A stretch of 64,000 nt of DNA from APNM01 sp040361335 (GTDB lineage Bacteria > Pseudomonadota > Gammaproteobacteria > Nevskiales > Salinisphaeraceae), in NCBI RefSeq assembly GCF_040361335.1, contig NZ_APNM01000002.1:238283-302282 (forward strand), in the 5' to 3' direction. This document shows, piece after piece, positions 59,810 through 64,000 of the stretch; positions within the stretch are counted from its first letter, which is position 1, and each line of letters starts with the position of its first letter. A model generated the notes under the pieces. The model made no database searches and was not told where the DNA came from. It saw only the letters and a list, made by a program, of their open reading frames with translations. The position numbers were made by a program, and so were the translations under genes.

Positions 59810-62014
59810 ATGAACCGTTTCCTCAAGATCGCGCTGATCGTGGTCGGCATCCTGGTGGCCCTGGTGGCGGCCGCCGCCGTGATCCTGCCCATGGTCATCG
59901 ATCCCAACGACTACAAGGGCCGGATCACCCAGGCCGTTGAGGATGCCACCGGTCGCCAGATGGAGATCCCCGGCGACATCGAACTGTCCGTGTTCCCGTG
60001 GCTGGGCGTGGAGCTGGGCGAGGTGCGCCTGGCGAACGCCGAGGGCTTCGGCGAGGAGCCGTTCGCCGCGATCGGCGGCGCCGGCGTCCGCGTGAAGCTG
60101 CTGCCGTTGTTCGCCAAGCGTATCGAGATCGGCACCGTCAGCCTCACCGACATGCGGCTGCGGTTGGCGCGCAAGGCCGACGGCGCCACCAACTGGGACG
60201 ACATGGTGGCGAAGCTGAGTGCGCAGGAAGAGGGTGCGGCCGAGCCCGAGCCGGCTCCCGAGCAGCCGGCCGGCGAGGCGGGCGGCTTCACCATGCCCCA
60301 GCTCGAGATCGAGGCCGTGGAGATCGATAACGCCTCCGTGGTGTTCGACGACCGCGCCGCCGGCGAGCGCTACGAGCTAAGCGAGTTGAACCTGTCCACC
60401 GGCCGCCTCACCTCGGGCGAGAGCTTCCCGCTGGACCTGTCCTTCACCTTCGCCGCGCAGGAACTGGGCATCACCATGCGCAACACCCTGGTGGCGCAGA
60501 TCCACCCCGATCTGGAGGCGCAGTTCGTGCGGCTGCCGGAGTTCAAGCTGGAGGTCCTGGCCAAGGGCGAGTCCCTGCCCAAGGGCGAGCAGCAGCTCTC
60601 GCTGACCGGCGGCGGCGAATTCGACGCCCAGGCCGGCCGCATGAAGGTGCGCGACCTGCAGCTCCAGGCCGCGGGCGTGAACGTCGGCGGCGAGATCGAC
60701 GGCAACCGGCTCCTGGAGTCGCCGGAGTTCAACGGCCGGATAACCGTTCAGAGTTTCTCGCCGCGCGCGGTGATGCAGCGCCTGGGCATGGAGGCACCCG
60801 AGACCCGCGATTCGGGCGTGCTCGCCAGCGCCGGCCTGGACGCCCAGTTCGAGGCCACCACCGAGCGCGCCAGCCTCAAGCAGATCCTGGTCGAACTGGA
60901 TGACAGCAGCTTCAAGGGCGAGGCCGCTGTGCGCGACTTCGCCAACCCGGCGATCACCTTCCGCCTGGCCCTGGACGAGATGAACGTCGATCGCTACCTG
61001 CCGCCGGAAGGCGAGGGCAAGGCGGCCGAGAGCGAGTCCGCCGGTACCGGCAAGGGCGGCAGCGCCGAGATCGACCTGGGGCCGCTCAAGGATCTGCGCA
61101 TGGACGGCCGCCTGACCGCGGGCAAGCTCAAGGTCGCCAACCTCAACGTCGAGGACGCGGAACTGGCGGTCACGGCGCGCGACGGTGTCCTGCGCATCCA
61201 GCCCCTGGGGGCCAACCTCTACGGCGGCAACCTGCGCATGCAGAGCACCGTCAACGCCGCCGGCAAGCGCCCCAGCTATGCCATCAAGGGCGATCTCAAC
61301 GGCCTGCACTTCGGGCCGCTGCTCAAGGACCTGGTGGGTTCCGAGCGGGTCGAGGCCCTGGCCAACCTCACCCTGGACCTGACCACCTCGGGCACCACCA
61401 CGCAGGAGATGCTGCGGTCCCTGGGCGGCAGTCTTTCCTTCGAGTTCCGCGACGGGGCGCTCAACGGCTTCAACCTCGCGCAGCTCCTGACCGCGGCCCG
61501 CAACCGCTTTCAGCAGAAAGGCGACACCGACGTGGCGACCGAGGGCAAGACCGACTTCAGCCGTTTCGCCGCCTCCTTCAACGTCCGCGACGGCCTGCTC
61601 GCGGGCCGCGACCTGGTGTTCCGCACCGCCGGCATCGAGGCCGGCGGCGCCGGCAGCTACGATCTCGCCGGCAACAAGCTCGACTACACCGTCAACGCCA
61701 AGGTCCTGGAGGATGCCGGCGGCGACCTGGCCAAGCTGGCCGGGCTGACGGTGCCGATCAAGCTCTCCGGCGACCTGTTCTCGCCCGGCTTCAGCGTCGA
61801 CATGGCAAGCGCCCTCAAGGGCCTGGCCAAGCAGAAGCTGGAAGAGGAGAAGCAGGAGCTGCGCCAGAAGGCGGACCAGAAGGTCGAGGAGAAGAAGCAG
61901 GAACTGAACAAGAAGCTCCAGGACGAGATGCAGGAAGGCCTCAAGAGCCTGTTCGGCGGCAGCAAGGACAAGAAAACGAAGGAGTCGGCCGAGTCCGCCG
62001 ATGACGGCGGGTGA
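59810..62014 (+). CDS. asmA: AsmA family protein
   Basis: The 734-aa envelope protein has one N-terminal membrane helix (FLKIALIVVGILVALVAAAAVILPMVI) followed by AsmA domains: DPNDYKGRITQAVEDATGRQMEIPGDIELSVFPWLGVELGEVRL at the start, and a C-terminal AsmA_2 region (NLTLDLTTSGTTTQEMLRSLGGSLSFEFRDGALNGFNLAQLL). The last 60 residues are a Lys/Glu-rich coiled coil (LEEEKQELRQKADQKVEEKKQEL). AsmA-like proteins are thought to bridge the periplasm for phospholipid transport. It is separated by 6 bp from the next gene. Confidence 0.92.
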   Translation: MNRFLKIALIVVGILVALVAAAAVILPMVIDPNDYKGRITQAVEDATGRQMEIPGDIELSVFPWLGVELGEVRLANAEGFGEEPFAAIGGAGVRVKLLPLFAKRIEIGTVSLTDMRLRLARKADGATNWDDMVAKLSAQEEGAAEPEPAPEQPAGEAGGFTMPQLEIEAVEIDNASVVFDDRAAGERYELSELNLSTGRLTSGESFPLDLSFTFAAQELGITMRNTLVAQIHPDLEAQFVRLPEFKLEVLAKGESLPKGEQQLSLTGGGEFDAQAGRMKVRDLQLQAAGVNVGGEIDGNRLLESPEFNGRITVQSFSPRAVMQRLGMEAPETRDSGVLASAGLDAQFEATTERASLKQILVELDDSSFKGEAAVRDFANPAITFRLALDEMNVDRYLPPEGEGKAAESESAGTGKGGSAEIDLGPLKDLRMDGRLTAGKLKVANLNVEDAELAVTARDGVLRIQPLGANLYGGNLRMQSTVNAAGKRPSYAIKGDLNGLHFGPLLKDLVGSERVEALANLTLDLTTSGTTTQEMLRSLGGSLSFEFRDGALNGFNLAQLLTAARNRFQQKGDTDVATEGKTDFSRFAASFNVRDGLLAGRDLVFRTAGIEAGGAGSYDLAGNKLDYTVNAKVLEDAGGDLAKLAGLTVPIKLSGDLFSPGFSVDMASALKGLAKQKLEEEKQELRQKADQKVEEKKQELNKKLQDEMQEGLKSLFGGSKDKKTKESAESADDGG

Positions 62015-62020
62015 TCGCGG

Positions 62021-62552
62021 ATGCGGACCGGCGCCGGGCTAGCCGTCGCGCTATGGCTGCTGCCGGCCGCGGGTTGGGCGGCGACGGTCGAGTCCCTCGA
62101 GGTCGACCGCGCCGGCGAGTACTACAGTGCCAGCATGCGCATCCTGCTGGAGGTGCCGGCGGCGGCCGCCTTCGCGGTGCTCAGCGACGTGGGACGCCTG
62201 TCGCGGCTCAACGACAGCATCGAGGTCTCGGAGCGGTTGCCGGACAATCGTCTGCGCACCGAGGCCCGGATCTGTTTCGGTTTCTTCTGCAAGCACATGC
62301 GGCAACTGCAGACGGTGGTTATCGGTCCCGGCAAGAGACTGGCGATGACGATCATTCCCGCGCAGAGCGATCTCAGCCACGGCGAGGCCGAATGGCGTTT
62401 CGAGGCGGTTGGGCCGGAGCGCACGCGTCTGCACTACCGCACCGAGCTGGAGCCCGACTTCTGGGTGCCGCCGTTCGTGGGGCCTTGGCTGCTCCGGCGG
62501 ACATTGGCCGCCCAGGCGCTGAAGACGGCCAAGGGCATCGAGCGGGTCGCCG

Positions 62553-62569
<17 letters not shown>
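62021..62569 (+). CDS. SRPBCC (START-like) exported protein
   Basis: The 182-aa product has a signal peptide (GLAVALWLLPAAGWA) and a polyketide cyclase/START-like fold (MRILLEVPAAAAFAVLSDVGRLSRLND, RLHYRTELEPDFWVPPFVGPWLLRR). Members bind hydrophobic ligands. It is coupled to the upstream asmA (6-bp gap) and overlaps mutY by 17 bp. Possibly part of lipid handling with AsmA; no direct evidence. Confidence 0.72.
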
Positions 62570-63598
<1,029 letters not shown>

Positions 63599-63602
<4 letters not shown>

Positions 63603-63880
63603 GCCGCACCGTGCACTGCGTGAAACTGCAGACCGAGGCCGAAGGCCTGGACCGTCCGCCGCTGCCCGGCGAACTGGGCAAGCGCATCTACGAGAACGTC
63701 TCCAAGCAGGCCTGGCAGCAATGGCTGGTCGAGCAGACCCGGCTGATCAACGAATACGGCCTGCACCTCGCCGATCCCAACGCCCGTGAGTTCCTCACCG
63801 AACAGACCGAGGAATACTTCTTCGGCAGCGGCGAGACCGCCGAGACCCACTACGTCCCCCCGGAAGAGGGCAACGGCTAG
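63599..63880 (+). CDS. yggX: Probable Fe(II)-trafficking protein YggX
   Basis: The 93-aa oxidative-damage protector has the family pattern MSRTVHCVKLQTEAEGLDRPPLPGELGKRIYENVSKQAWQQWL and EYFFGSGET. A single conserved Cys (Cys7) is present. The mutY-yggX order is conserved in gammaproteobacteria, and the start overlaps the mutY stop (ATGA). Confidence 0.94.
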
Positions 63881-63911
63881 ATAATCCCGTCGCCGCCCTC
63901 CATGCCATTCC

Positions 63912-63960
63912 CTCTCCCCACGGGGAGAGCAATACCATCCCCTCTCCCCAGCGGGGAGAG
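63912..63960. repeat. Two hairpins CTCTCCCC / GGGGAGAG in tandem
   Basis: Identical 8-bp arms with 2- and 3-nt loops occur at 63912-63929 and 63942-63960, after the yggX stop. They could terminate the asmA-mutY-yggX unit, but no T run follows. The rest of the sequence to 64000 shows no recognisable gene. Confidence 0.7.
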
Positions 63961-64000
63961 ATTCTATGTCTCGGGTCAAGCGGTCTGCGTTCGGCTGGCA

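Overview
The window is GC-rich DNA from a gammaproteobacterium, most likely a chemolithoautotroph of the Chromatiales / Ectothiorhodospiraceae type. Gammaproteobacterial affiliation is suggested by the housekeeping set (lexA, aroG, rpmB-rpmG, radC, coaBC-dut-argB, pyrE/xthA, trmB, mutY-yggX). Autotrophy is suggested by phosphoribulokinase (56727-57656), a DabA/DabB energy-coupled inorganic-carbon transporter with a divergent LysR regulator (23547-28549) and a RegB/RegA redox two-component pair (6163-7964). RuBisCO and sulfur-oxidation genes are not in the window, so autotrophy is an inference. No rRNA, tRNA, CRISPR array, intact insertion sequence or prophage was recognised.

Layout. 1-2392: envelope cluster of OmpA/DUF4398 lipoproteins. 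2393-3318: repeat array. 3319-6061: lexA back to back with a phasin gene, with two overlapping promoters, a LexA box and a PhaR-like operator, then DUF6489 and an enoyl reductase-like MDR protein (polyhydroxyalkanoate/fatty-acid theme). 6163-8933: regA-regB, an AT-rich island and a secreted Gly-Leu-Pro-rich protein. 8934-10380: folE2 with two extra copies of its own 3' end. 10607-16910: HIT protein, a two-domain fatty acyl-CoA reductase of the Marinobacter type, an EF-hand protein, aroG and a VTT-membrane/flavin-disulfide-oxidoreductase fusion. 17036-23365: barrel protein, TSUP exporter, thioesterase, MAPEG, YggU, molybdenum-carrier-like protein, SGNH hydrolase, YeaQ and fatty acid hydroxylase. 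23547-28549: dabA-dabB and LysR. 28592-37993: DUF1232, a Baeyer-Villiger-type monooxygenase, mutM, a Gld-type ABC export operon and a hydantoinase-like protein. 38121-48230: ribosomal proteins, radC, coaBC-dut-argB, pyrE/xthA, ampG and DUF4139. 48394-55132: complete mevalonate pathway from HMG-CoA synthase to IPP isomerase. 55126-63880: DUF6763, aldo-keto reductase, prk, trmB, thiG-thiS, AsmA, a START-like protein, mutY and yggX.

The metabolic highlight is the mevalonate cluster. mvaS points right; mvaD, phosphomevalonate kinase, a single-chain HMG-CoA reductase::mevalonate kinase fusion and idi point left. Together they cover every step from acetoacetyl-CoA to IPP/DMAPP, in a phylum where the MEP route is the rule.

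The structural highlight is the density of dispersed intergenic repeats. Eight copies of a long inverted repeat (arms built on CCACAGAGGCACAGAG) and four loci of a ~180-bp module (core CGCAGATTAAAGAAC) lie in the window. One copy supplies the C-terminus of a protein and another the stop codon of idi. A third arrangement, 3'-tail copies of folE2 alternating with hairpins, looks like scars of repeated insertion at the end of a gene and is the observation most worth following up.
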